This document shows, piece after piece, positions 25,101 through 30,740 of a DNA stretch of 64,000 bases; position 1 is the first letter of the stretch; each line of letters starts with the position of its first letter. The DNA is from Candidatus Pantoea varia (GTDB taxonomy: Bacteria > Pseudomonadota > Gammaproteobacteria > Enterobacterales > Enterobacteriaceae). The notes beneath the pieces are model-generated. The model was not told the origin of the DNA, did not search any database, and worked only from the letters and a program-made list of their open reading frames with translations. A program made the position numbers and the translations under genes. The DNA lies in contig NZ_FOVG01000001.1 of assembly GCF_900115075.1 (NCBI RefSeq), forward strand, positions 372,001 through 436,000, given 5' to 3'.

Positions 25101-28100
25101 GGGTTCACAGGTCACGGTGACCTTTGGCAGCAAGACTTACAGCACCACGGTGCAGGCGGGCGGAGTATGGAGCGTTAACCTGCCGGGCAGCGATCTCACC
25201 TCACTGCTGGATGGCAATCTGACACTGGGCGTCAGCGTCCGGGATGCGGCGGGTAACGTCGCCTCGAATAGCGCCTCGATTGGTATCTTTACCCAGACGC
25301 CATCCATCTCGCTGACCTCACTGTTTGGCGATGGTGTGCTGAATCTGGCCGATATCGCCACCGGACAGGTGATTAGCGGGGTCGTGAACAACGTTGCGCA
25401 GGGCAGTGTGGTAACGCTCTCGGTTGGCAACAGCCAGGTGAGCGCCACCGTGGGTGCGGGCGGGGCGTTCAGCGCCACGGTGACGCCGGATATTCTGGGC
25501 ACGCTGGCGCAGGGCAACCTGACGGTGGGCGCGTCGGTCACCGATGCGGCGGGCAATACCGCCAGCACCAGCGCCGGTGTCCGCGTCGATACGCTGCTGC
25601 CGACCATCACGGTGAATCCGCTGTTCGGCGATGGTCTGCTGAACGTGGCAGATGCGCTGGTGACCCAGGTGATTGGCGGCGTCGTGGGCGGAGCGGAAAC
25701 GGGATCGCGCGTGGTGGTGTCGGTGGGCGCACAGCAGTTTGTGACGGCGACCGATGCGAATGGCAACTTTAACGTCTCGCTGACGCCAACGCTGCTGCAG
25801 GGGATCGCCGATGGCAACCTGACGGTTGGCGTCAGCGTCACCGACAGCGCCGGCAACACCACCAGCACCACAGCGGGCGCGCTGGTGGGCATTCACAATC
25901 TGCCGAAGGTCACGCTCAATCCGCTGTTTGGTGACGGCGTGCTGAACCTGGCGGAATCGCTGGTCACTCAGACCATCAGCGGCACGGTCTCCGGGCTGGC
26001 CGCAGGCAGCAACGTCCGGCTGGCGATTGGCAATATCACCGTCAGCGCGCAGGTCAACGCCGACGGTACCTTCTCAACCACCGTCACGCCAGCCGTGCTT
26101 TCGACGCTGCTGAACGGTAACTTCACCGTCAGCGCGGCGGTCACCGACCCGGTTGGCAACGTCAGCAGCACCAGCGCAGGCGTGTCACTGGGACTGATCC
26201 AGCCAACGCTTTCAGTGAATACGGTGTTTGGCGATGGTGTCCTGAGCGCTGCAGATCTGGCCTCTAACCAGACCCTGAGCGGCACATCCAGCCTCTCTGC
26301 CGGGTCAACCGTCAGCGCCACGCTGAATGGCCTGACCTATACCACCAAAGTGGTCAGCGGTGGCAACTGGAGTATTACCGTCCCGAAAGCGGATCTTATT
26401 GCCATCACTGACGGTAGTAAAACCGTCGCGGTTACCGGCACCGATACTTACGGCAACACGGTGAACAGCAGCGGCACGCTGAGCGTGATCAGTCAGTCGA
26501 CGCCGGTGGTTGCCATTACCTCGCTGTTTGGTGACAATGCGCTGAGCGCGGTGGATGTGAAAACGGCACAGACTATTTCAGGCACCGCCAGCAACGCCGA
26601 GGGATCGGTGGTACGTGTCACGCTGGGCGGCCAGACTTACAGCACCACCGTGAGCAGCAACGGCAACTGGAGCCTTTCTGTTCCGGCGGCTAACCTCGCT
26701 GCGATTGCAGATGGACTGCAGACTGTCACCGCCAGCGTTATTAATGGCGCAGGCACCAGCGGCTCCACTTCGGCGTCGCTAGGTGTGGTCAGTCACACCA
26801 CGCCGACGGTCAGCGTCAACAGCTTCTTTGGTGGCGATGGTTACCTCAACATTTCAGAAGCCAATGCCCCTGAGACTATCAGAGGAACCAGCACTAACGC
26901 GGCGGGCGGCACGGTAACGGTTAACGTCGCGGGCAATATCCTCACCACCACCATCGGTGCGAACGGCGCATGGAGCATCAGCGTGCCGTCAGCGACGCTG
27001 AAAGGGATCCCGGATGGCAGCCATCCGCTGACCGTGACGGTGGCGGATATTGGCGGCAACACCACAACCAGCACCAGCAGCTTTACCGCGCTGTCGCATA
27101 ATCAGCCGCTGGTGGGGGTCGATCCAGTGCTGAGCATCGTCGGTTCTCTGCTCGCCGGTCTGGTGGTGCAGGGTGGATCGCTGAATGCCGCACAGGGATC
27201 GAAAGTCAGCGTCACGCTGCTGCTGGCCAACGGCAACAACGGCCCGACGCTGAACACCACAACCGATGCGCTGGGGCGTTATGCCGTTAACTTCTCACCG
27301 TCACTGCTGTCGGTGGGGGGGCTGCTGCTGTCGCTGGGGACACTGGCGAAAGTCTCGATCACCGACGCAGCCGGTAACAGCTATACCACCACCAACACCC
27401 TGTTACTGGGTGCCGTGCTGCCGGTCACGCTGGCCGCATCCGAGTCGCTTGCGCTGTTCTCAGTGGCGGATGACAGCGCCACGGTTGCCAGTGCCAGCGC
27501 GGAGCCGCAGCACAACAGCAGCACCAGCAGCGACGAAAGCAGCGCCCATGTAGCCGTAGCCTCGACGCTGATCACCGAAGCGGATACCGTGACGCCGGTC
27601 GGCAGCAGTGAAACTGCGGTGGCTAATGACACCGCGGTGGCGGTGACACCGGCAGAGGCGGTGGGTTACACCATCGGCGGCGTCGTGATTACGCTGGCTG
27701 ATGGCACCACGGCAGAAGGGGCCTCGGTCACCGGCAGCAGCGGTGCGGATACCGTGACGGTCAGTGACCTTAACTTTACTCATATTGATGGCGGCGCAGG
27801 CACTGATACCCTCGTGCTGAATGGTGAGCATCTCAATCTGGATCTCAGCGCGCTCGGCCTGAAAGTCGAACACATTGAAGTGCTCGATTTGGGTAAAACC
27901 GGGACCAACTCCGTGAAGCTCGATCTCAATGAAGCACTCAATATCACGGATAAACAGAGTGACGATTTGCTGATCAAAGGCGCAGATGGCAGTCAGGTTA
28001 CACTGGCTAACAGTAACGGCGGAATCTGGGAAGTGACCGGCGAGCGTACCGTTGAGGGCAGAGTCTTTGAGATCTACCACAACTCGGCGCTGACCAGTGA

Positions 28101-28155
28101 TAACACTCTGGGCGATGTGCTGGTGCAGCAGAATCTGCAGGTCCACGTCGTGTAA
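10135..28155 (+). CDS. Giant BapA-type biofilm adhesin with tandem Ig-like repeats, type I secreted
   Basis: 6006 residues (roughly 580 kDa), predicted cell-surface adhesin for biofilm formation. In order: an N-terminal BapA prefix-like domain (about 1-130, MAELTQGRVDIISRENGTLI), a hydrophobic segment (about 137-156, GVITAGGLGVLGLAGLAVGI), a poly-Gly hinge (about 158-175), then about 54 clear Ig-like repeats and one degenerate copy of roughly 95-105 residues each (about 185-5700), an Ala/Ser/Thr-rich linker, and a C-terminal domain (about 5840-6006) holding one RTX-like turn (DGGAGTDTLVL). There is no Sec signal, as expected for a type I substrate with a C-terminal signal. Repeats typically contain GDDxLSNxEK, a GQxVTVTLGGQTY strand, DGSWSVxVP and SVTxxAGN. 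The secretion genes lie just downstream. It follows the plan of Salmonella BapA and Pseudomonas LapA, but I see no LapA-type di-alanine cleavage motif. Confidence 0.93.
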   Translation: MAELTQGRVDIISRENGTLISQSVGSSSQTINLTEPSVVRISGTRDIVTQYERQGNDLVLHMRDGQTVRYQKFFLDDAEGQHSELVFDDGVNPPEHALFPQTAEGAELASNSITPTYESLDSVEPLLLADNANTSMGVITAGGLGVLGLAGLAVGIGGGGGGGGGNGGGNAGGTDPGTPVTPGTPAITLNAFAGDDVLDNAEKTTDQVLSGTTSNVEAGQIVTVTLGGQTYNTTVGADGSWSVTISAAALAGLPAGTTTIDVSVTNAAGTAATGSLPVTVVAADPGTPAGPTISLNPFAGDNLLDNSEKTSPQTVSGSTSNVEAGQQVSVTLGGQTYNTTVGADGSWSVAIPATALLALAAGSITLSVSVTSAAGSAATASLGIQVQAPDTTPGTPALTIAPFTGDDELSNAEKTSDQVLSGTTRNVEAGQIVTVTLGGQSYSGSVASDGSWSITVPADALISLASGTTTATATVTNQAGTAASGSLTFNVEPPLTEPGTPVITINQFAGDDVLSNAEKSSDQLLSGSTSNVEAGQVVTITLGDQTFSAVVDAQGNWSVTLSPAALNALNAGSVAISAVVTNQAGTEASENRAISIETPVVPGAPAVTVDEFTGDNQLSNAEKAADQTVTGSTSNIEPGQVVTVTLGGQTYSGSVDAQGNWSVTLPSAALSALAAGETTLTVSVSNLAGDTVTSSLPISVEAPVTIPGEPTVTINQFAGDDILSNDEKGTTQTLSGTTTNVETGQTVTVTLGGQTYVGTVDGSGNWNVTVPANALGNLPAGSNAISATVSNVDGVSASETRDISVETPVTEPGVPALTLNEFAGDNALSNDEKASEQVVSGTATNVEAGQIVTVTLGGQTYSASVQSDGSWSVAVPSAALNALAAGTTTLTASVSNAAGDAVTTSESITVEAPATQPGEATVTINAFAGDDILSNSEKASDQLLSGTTTNIAEGQQVTITLNGETFSATVGADGSWSVSIPASSLAALAAGSATLNATVTDTLGAPVSETRDFLVESAGTSPNAPTLTVNVFAEDNILSNDEKLEAQAVSGSTTNVEAGQIVTVTLGGESYSGTVNPDGSWNIAIPADALSALAAGAASLVVTVSNATGTSVSDTLSITVEPPVTEPGQPTITINQFAGDDVLSNDEKTSEQLLSGTTTNVEAGQIVTVTLGDQTYSATVGADGSWSLSVPASALAALAAGSATIAATVSNQASVTVSEDRAIVVDTPAEPGTPTVTIALFAGDDLVDNSEKAVDQTLSGSTSNVEAGQTVTITLGGQNYSAMVNPDGSWSTQIPSAALSALAAGSTAIAVSVTTVAGASAADTRDINVAPAAGEPGVVSINEPVSVDGFLNQLELNSDLIISGSAVGVNPGQAVQLNFNGINYSAVVGDNGFWSVTVPAADLNGITDGVKQISVTTIDTTGALLTDSAPLNVVATTLPQITLNESAITDGILNRTEAGTDLLITGSTGKAVAGQRVEVELNGKTYSTTVNTDGSWSLPLPASDLALLTQGTNSLTVTAIDEAGNRVDQTVNFSVDTLPPSLIVAEVAGGDGILNSSEVAAGVPVSGSGALPGELVTVTLNNEAYSATVDGQGNWTVPLPPAALQTLADGSSYALTVTLTDASGNIATQTQTLLVNTQPPVAAVTAPGGDGVLTNNELTQPLLINGTGTTGDTVTVELNGKSYTAIVGENGTWSASVPVADLGSLTNQTYPVTVTVTDPAGNSSTQDTSLRVATALPALTLNDLSTDGAINNSDAQQPLIVSGTGDDGDIIRVTLNGVPYTAVVTPDGNWSVNIPASDLANVPNGSQTVTVVATDADGNITQTGSSLIFATTPPLLEVSTPGSDGYINIAEHTQDLILDGRGGAQGDTVTVTFNNETYTATVDTNGAWRVTVPAATVSQLGDEIYLINVAISDAYGNTTTQLTSVTVLAATSPALTIDPVTSDNQVDSAEQLTDILVTGNVSGVPAGTPVLLTINGQSYDGEVLANGRWSVTLPAGSLGGLGDKTFTVAITDQAGNPALPAEGQFSVVISPEPSLSIAPISENNALNALEAQSDLTISGGSANLPANSPISVTLEPNGTVYTTTTDINGSWTLTVPAADLANLTQGNTTVTVISGDVQSTQTLLVATAPLAAPEINTPFTDGILNTDEASVAQTLTGTVLPGQSVSVTLGGTSYPATVEANGQWSVTLPPAALQALAQGSNPITVTVRDEAGNSTSISEPLTVDTGIPALTVNPIATDGTINEAETATDLTLSGTVTPGSSVSVALNGQTYDAVVAADGSWTATVPAANLQQLPDGRYDLNVTVTTVSGNAATTPFPITVDTTAPDFSIDTPAGDGVLNIAEQNAGFSFSGAGTEGDRVSVTLNGVTYTGTVDGEGNWTLAVPPAALAGLTNGTSYPVVVTVTDEAGNSSSQNSALTVATTPPPLVVAPISGDNALNVGELAEPLVVSGSGQNGDVVTVQLNDQFYSTTVGVNGLWTLEIAPEALAALPPGSNLVTVTETSVNGNQTSQVVDLNVATSPAVQPVLTLDSSTFAGDGIVTAAEQLQPITVRGSSNNVEAGQQVIISLNGTEYSGVVEASGSWSIILPAGALAELGEGNQTLNVSVINLVGNTASSPLNFSVDNTLPSIAMAPISGDNYLNALERGNTVVVNGSTSGLPDGSIVTVVANGITASTTVNANGSWSLTLPLETFNTAADGPQTLTATASDVNGVQLATSDATLTVVASTLPVTTPGVAFDDGILNGEEAAAGGVITGSTGVTGDGQTVVVTLGGTNYSGTVDAQGNWQVAVPAEVLAALPQGNAPYTVVVSDVAGNTSQANGNIVVDTVPPVLNFITPSDGIINAAESQQPLTLTGSSEANALIVASFNGTTLSTTADVNGAWSLELPATVYTGLGNGSYPLTVTASDAAGNATTTSRDLALKVDPGTLPTLTLDAFAGNNVVDGAELLTDQRLSGTTTNVEAGQLVTVTIDGTVYSAAVQASGAWSLTVPAGALAAINDGSASYTVAVSDVAGNTAISNLNVDVNSTASGLAMDAISQDNYLNAQELGQSLIVTGTSVNVPEGGTVTLLFNNVSYTAQVSATGRWSAIVPAEALTALADGPYTLTVTATDSGGATLSSEATLSVLATSLPEPQIVSAFGDGLLNNSEIAIAQTLSGTTGVAGDGQSVSVLLNGVTYNGTVDSNGNWQISVPATALATLPEDVLNYTVTVRDAAGNTGSIPGSVTVDLTPPTLTLNAVAGDNSVNIAESTAPIVLSGSSTAEAGQQVTITLNNQLWTTTVTQDGDWSLTLPAGSLAGIPAGAYILTVTVSDAAGNPVTETREITVSTAALAVSIDTPFGDGYLNLAEQGAGQTLTGSTGVAGDGQTVTVTLGGNDYPATVDAQGNWTLNLTPAQVQTLGEGINTLVVNASDAAGNSGSLTSAVTVDTTLPVLTVNAIGGDNIINSVEVLEAVAISGTATVADAGQTVTVSFQSVDYTTLVLSDGTWQVTLPASVVQGLTDGSYPVVVSMIDAAGNPAAPVQTTLTRDADSLNLPTLTLGTLSGDNFLSQTESQQDLSIGGTSTNLAEGQLVTVTLNGVQYSGTVAANGNWAVTVPAAALGNLPDGDQLVQVVATDASGNPASASGSLVVLASAQVQPTLTMNVVAGDDVINATEATADVVVSGSSTQLAAGTVVTVTLSGTDYTTTTPLDANGNWTVTVPSAAFADVAPGSTQSFTVTATDVAGNPATATQAISFSTTPPVLTDITVSAGDTLNLAESLQDLTISGTTTGALPVTVTLNNVNYTTTADAEGNWTLTIPTADVQQLADGPNAITISVTDAAGNITTDTTTSLDVAFNTLPALTLDTPFGDSLLNLAETAGSITLSGDSTNLPEGSVVNIAVGGLTFSTTTDASGNWTLSLAPGALTGLDDGLTQVVVTAADAAGNPAQATAGVEILQTPPVSADFAVTQFGDNVINITEAASVQLVTGTSTVVAGQTLSVTVGDDNIPLSVTVDANGNWTASLTPAVIATLGAGEHTLTLTTTDRAGNSIEATQTFVSAITPIALPTLDTPFTDGRLNAAEAAANGTLTGAVNSDDPASVAVTVNGTVYAATLTNGGLNWSLELPSAVLQSLPDGNLPINVTVTDVNGNTGSTSGTLLVAVNTLPDVTLNLPFGDGALNATEAAGEQILTGTTGITGAGQTVSVLISGFNNGAPLAATVQPDGSWSLALSPAQLATFTSGTHTITVTATDIAGNSDATALSVVTEVAVPVPTFNPGAFGGDNLLNISEAAAGVTLTGTTGSVGANQAVSITVDVNGSLYSGTVASNGNWTVDIPPNALSSLASGAQSLTVNVVDAAGNSASAQLPFTADLIAPLPAVNPEFLGGYVNSGDVATGITLSGTTGEVGANQTMQFTLGGTAYTATVDANGNWTVPLATAQLSALPDATYPVTVTVTDAAGNSTTINSSLVLDKTPPALSFTAFTGDNALNYAESIQPQILSGTATGAETGAVVTVSLNTTTLGTAVVDGNGNWSVTLTPEQMATFTASTTLTLAVTDLAGNTATVPVPLTVDLTPPPGPLVTLGTVSGDNIISTQDVAGGVVVSGTSANLGAGGVVTVSINGQEYATTLDASGNWSTAALPVTAFGNSDGSVGITVTATDGTTPVTTNGNVLIDLTPPVLTINAFTGDNQVNGNESATSQAITGTADVAEAGRTVVVTFNSQTYSAVVQSNGTWSTTVPASAMQALPDGSAPVITAQLADVAGNVGTATQTVTVDTAAPLVQVDAFLGDNLINAADLVVSQVLTGSALGAEGQTIGLYLGDAAPIATATVGADGRWSIDLAPNVLSSLNDGALVFGVRVNDAVGNQTDATLTVNKVVNSALTLVVDSVFGDGTLSALDTTVAQTISGTALSAGVGATVSVVLGGTTLSASVGQDGKWAIVVPPAVLDLVTDGQLALSVTLTDAAGNTRTVGETVTAIVDAVPVVGPLTGLFGGDDLLNIAEAAAGQLVGGVISNAAEGSQVTVTFGSKTYSTTVQAGGVWSVNLPGSDLTSLLDGNLTLGVSVRDAAGNVASNSASIGIFTQTPSISLTSLFGDGVLNLADIATGQVISGVVNNVAQGSVVTLSVGNSQVSATVGAGGAFSATVTPDILGTLAQGNLTVGASVTDAAGNTASTSAGVRVDTLLPTITVNPLFGDGLLNVADALVTQVIGGVVGGAETGSRVVVSVGAQQFVTATDANGNFNVSLTPTLLQGIADGNLTVGVSVTDSAGNTTSTTAGALVGIHNLPKVTLNPLFGDGVLNLAESLVTQTISGTVSGLAAGSNVRLAIGNITVSAQVNADGTFSTTVTPAVLSTLLNGNFTVSAAVTDPVGNVSSTSAGVSLGLIQPTLSVNTVFGDGVLSAADLASNQTLSGTSSLSAGSTVSATLNGLTYTTKVVSGGNWSITVPKADLIAITDGSKTVAVTGTDTYGNTVNSSGTLSVISQSTPVVAITSLFGDNALSAVDVKTAQTISGTASNAEGSVVRVTLGGQTYSTTVSSNGNWSLSVPAANLAAIADGLQTVTASVINGAGTSGSTSASLGVVSHTTPTVSVNSFFGGDGYLNISEANAPETIRGTSTNAAGGTVTVNVAGNILTTTIGANGAWSISVPSATLKGIPDGSHPLTVTVADIGGNTTTSTSSFTALSHNQPLVGVDPVLSIVGSLLAGLVVQGGSLNAAQGSKVSVTLLLANGNNGPTLNTTTDALGRYAVNFSPSLLSVGGLLLSLGTLAKVSITDAAGNSYTTTNTLLLGAVLPVTLAASESLALFSVADDSATVASASAEPQHNSSTSSDESSAHVAVASTLITEADTVTPVGSSETAVANDTAVAVTPAEAVGYTIGGVVITLADGTTAEGASVTGSSGADTVTVSDLNFTHIDGGAGTDTLVLNGEHLNLDLSALGLKVEHIEVLDLGKTGTNSVKLDLNEALNITDKQSDDLLIKGADGSQVTLANSNGGIWEVTGERTVEGRVFEIYHNSALTSDNTLGDVLVQQNLQVHVV
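10690..27120 (+). repeat. Array of about 54 tandem ~300-bp coding repeats
   Basis: By eye I count 54 recognisable repeat starts plus a degenerate one at about 27110. Three sectors are visible. Repeats 1-11 (about 10690-14130) share F-A-G-D-D/N-x-L-S-N-x-E-K and NVEAGQ and are very alike even in DNA. Repeats 12-46 are diverged and mostly lack the EK pair. Repeats 47-54 (about 24690-27100) share a LFGDG-x-LN-type start. This suggests separate expansion of the two ends. Confidence 0.85.
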
Positions 28156-28185
28156 TTAATATCACGTCCTTCAGGCCGATATGAG

Positions 28186-28216
28186 AAGCGGGTGCGAAAG
28201 CACCCGCTTTTTTGTT
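28186..28216 (+). terminator. Rho-independent terminator of the giant adhesin gene
   Basis: A perfect 10-bp stem (AAGCGGGTGC / GCACCCGCTT) with a 4-base loop (GAAA) is followed by TTTTGTTTT. It starts 30 bases after the stop codon, so the next gene probably has its own promoter in the 282-base gap that follows. Confidence 0.92.
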
Positions 28217-28498
28217 TTAGTCACGTAATAATTTCACTTTCCAGACTTTCGCCAATATTCATTAGCGGAATGAAAGATTAGGGTAGGCGCAGCAAACGGC
28301 GTCACGCCGTAAATCAACGATTCTGGCTCCATTTGTCGCTTTTACTGGCGTCCTCTTTCTTCATCCTTGTTACCTGCGGGTAATCAGTTCCGACCAGCGG
28401 AAACGGGCAGCATCGACTGACCCATTATCATGTCAGACTTAATAATCTGTTTATCGGATGGTTTTGCTCTGCGTTTCTGTTAAGAACTGAGGTTACCC

Positions 28499-30436
28499 AT
28501 GTCATCACGCGATACGCTTCGTCATATCCGGCTTGAATCCATTTTCCAGACGGCAGTCAGCGACTTTGCCGTTGCCGATAGTGCTGTGCCCGCCATTGCG
28601 CCACTTCCCTTGCAAAGCCTGAGCCTTCCTGTGGCTTCGCAGAGCCTCAACCTGCCGATCACCCCATTCTCCACGGAGTCACTGCATAGCAGCCCGCTTA
28701 ACGACAACACACTGGCCACGGTGAAAAGTTCATCTCCCGCAGTGCTCCGGCCCTACGAAGCGATTGCTGGTGATGGCGTAATCGCCAGCTGGGAAGCGCA
28801 AAAGCCGGTGCATCTGCGCGGCCGTGCTGAAGGCGAAGCGGGCTCCACGGTCACGCTCACCTTCAACGATCAGAGCTGGCACAGCACCGTTAATCATTGG
28901 GGCTACTGGAACGCCTCGATGCCCGCCGACGCGCTAAAGGGCGTGCCGGATGGCAATCACAGTCTGGGGCTGACCATTACCAACAAAGCGGGCCACAGCA
29001 CCGACACCACCGTTGATTTTGGCCTCTATGTCGATCGCAACATCAAACCGACACTGACCGTGGACACGGTCAGTGGTGACAACGCGGTGAGTATTGCTGA
29101 GAGCATTTATGGCGTTGAGTTCAGCGGCAGCGCAACGCATCTGCCGGTGGGGTCGGTGCTGAAACTGTCCCTGGGCACGCAAACCACCACCGCCCACATG
29201 GGAAATGACGGTAAGTGGTATGGCACATTTCAGGAAAGCGATATGCAGGCGCTGAAAGACGGCGTCTACAGCCTGAAAGTCACGGCGACCGATCCCAATG
29301 GGAAAACCGCGACCGAGTATCACGATCTGACGCTGATCACTCACCAGAGCAGCCTGCCCACTATTACCTTTGATAATGTGACTGCGGACGATGTGATTAA
29401 CCTCGCCGAAAGCCAGCAGGATCTGCTGCTGAGCGGCACGCTCAGCACTGTCATGCCGGGTCATCAGCTGGTTCTTAGTGGCGCCAACGGAAAAGATTAT
29501 AACGCCACGATAGGGCAGGATGGACACTGGAATGTGGTGATCCCGGCGGCGGATGTGAACGCATTTATCAGCGTTGGGGAGATCCGTGCCTGGTCCATTG
29601 ATGGGGCAAAAAACTACACCAATGTCACGCATGAGCTGAATATCCACACGGACTTACAGCAGGTCTACACCGAAATGGATCTCGGTGATGACATGATCCT
29701 CAACTACCAGGAAGCGCAGCATGATCTGAGCTTCTATGTTGAGGGCTGCAGAACGCTGGAGATCAATGGGATCACCTACCAGCCCGATGCGAAAGGCATG
29801 GTTACGCTGACCTCCAGCGAGCTTATGGCGCTGCCGGATGGACCGGTCGCCGCCACCTTCCATCGCCAGGATGACTATGGCAACAGCGACACGCAGAGCT
29901 GGGACACACTCTTTACCGTCGCCGTGCATCAGCGGCCAACCCTGACGCTGGACACCGCCTTTGGTGACAACAAAATTGATGCTGCCGATGTGAACAGCTG
30001 GCATCTGATTCAGGGCAGCTCCAGCCATCTGCAACCGGGCAGCCAGGTGGAATTAACCCTGGGCGATCAGCACTACAGCGCCAGCGTAAAAGCGGATGGT
30101 GGCTGGGCGCTGACCATTCTGGCCGGGCAACTGGCTCCGCTGGATGATGGTGAATACCCGATGACGGTCAGCGCCAAAGACAGCGCCGGTAATGTGGCCA
30201 CAGCCAGCCAGACAGTGCTGGTGGCATCGCATACCGAAACGGCCAGCCTGATGGAGGGTCAGACGGTGGATCAACTGCTGGAAACGGTCAGTCTGACCCA
30301 GCAGGCAGAGACCGCGCACGTGACGCAGGCCGCCACCGCTGCGGTCGTCCCACAGGAGAGCCATCTCTTCTCTGATGTTGCTTACACCCTTGCCGATCAC
30401 CTGCTGCTGCATCCTGCGGCACAGCCGATAGTCTGA
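28499..30436 (+). CDS. Smaller Ig-like repeat protein, paralogue of the giant adhesin
   Basis: 645 residues, function unknown, probably a second type I-secreted surface or accessory protein. Residues 1-75 are unique and have no Sec signal. They are followed by about five Ig-like repeats related to those of the giant adhesin, with starts near AIAGDGVIASWEA, TLTVDTVSGDNAVSIAES, TITFDNVTADDVINLAES, MDLGDDMILNYQEA and TLTLDTAFGDNKIDAADV, then an Ala/Thr/Gln-rich tail of about 80 residues. Repeat 4 has lost much of the consensus. The start is supported by GAGGT 6 bases before ATG 28499. The gene sits between the giant adhesin's terminator and the secretion operon, so co-secretion is a reasonable inference. 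The 283 bases upstream hold no gene. Confidence 0.8.
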   Translation: MSSRDTLRHIRLESIFQTAVSDFAVADSAVPAIAPLPLQSLSLPVASQSLNLPITPFSTESLHSSPLNDNTLATVKSSSPAVLRPYEAIAGDGVIASWEAQKPVHLRGRAEGEAGSTVTLTFNDQSWHSTVNHWGYWNASMPADALKGVPDGNHSLGLTITNKAGHSTDTTVDFGLYVDRNIKPTLTVDTVSGDNAVSIAESIYGVEFSGSATHLPVGSVLKLSLGTQTTTAHMGNDGKWYGTFQESDMQALKDGVYSLKVTATDPNGKTATEYHDLTLITHQSSLPTITFDNVTADDVINLAESQQDLLLSGTLSTVMPGHQLVLSGANGKDYNATIGQDGHWNVVIPAADVNAFISVGEIRAWSIDGAKNYTNVTHELNIHTDLQQVYTEMDLGDDMILNYQEAQHDLSFYVEGCRTLEINGITYQPDAKGMVTLTSSELMALPDGPVAATFHRQDDYGNSDTQSWDTLFTVAVHQRPTLTLDTAFGDNKIDAADVNSWHLIQGSSSHLQPGSQVELTLGDQHYSASVKADGGWALTILAGQLAPLDDGEYPMTVSAKDSAGNVATASQTVLVASHTETASLMEGQTVDQLLETVSLTQQAETAHVTQAATAAVVPQESHLFSDVAYTLADHLLLHPAAQPIV

Positions 30437-30740
30437 CGCCCATACATTAGTGAACTCACTACCTTTCGGACAGGTCTGTTAAGCCTGTCTGGATTGGAGT
30501 GGGAGCACCAGGTGGTCATTTTTCATCCTGTCAGAAGAAATATTAACGTTTTCATCTGTTTTTAACAGGAATAAGCACGGGATATGATCTAATAATGTTA
30601 GAGGTCGTTGAGCGTCTTGCTTGCGAACCATAAATAAAATAACGCAATAAATCTGTCAGGCTCTGTGCCGCACGCCTTTTTGCTCGCTTTGTTCACTAGG
30701 AATAACACCATGATGATAAAACCCCCTTTTGGTATGGATA

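Noticed and set aside
30469..30490. Hairpin GACAGG...CCTGTC after the small Ig-repeat gene
   Set aside because: Short stem with a 9-base loop and no T-run; cannot be called a terminator.
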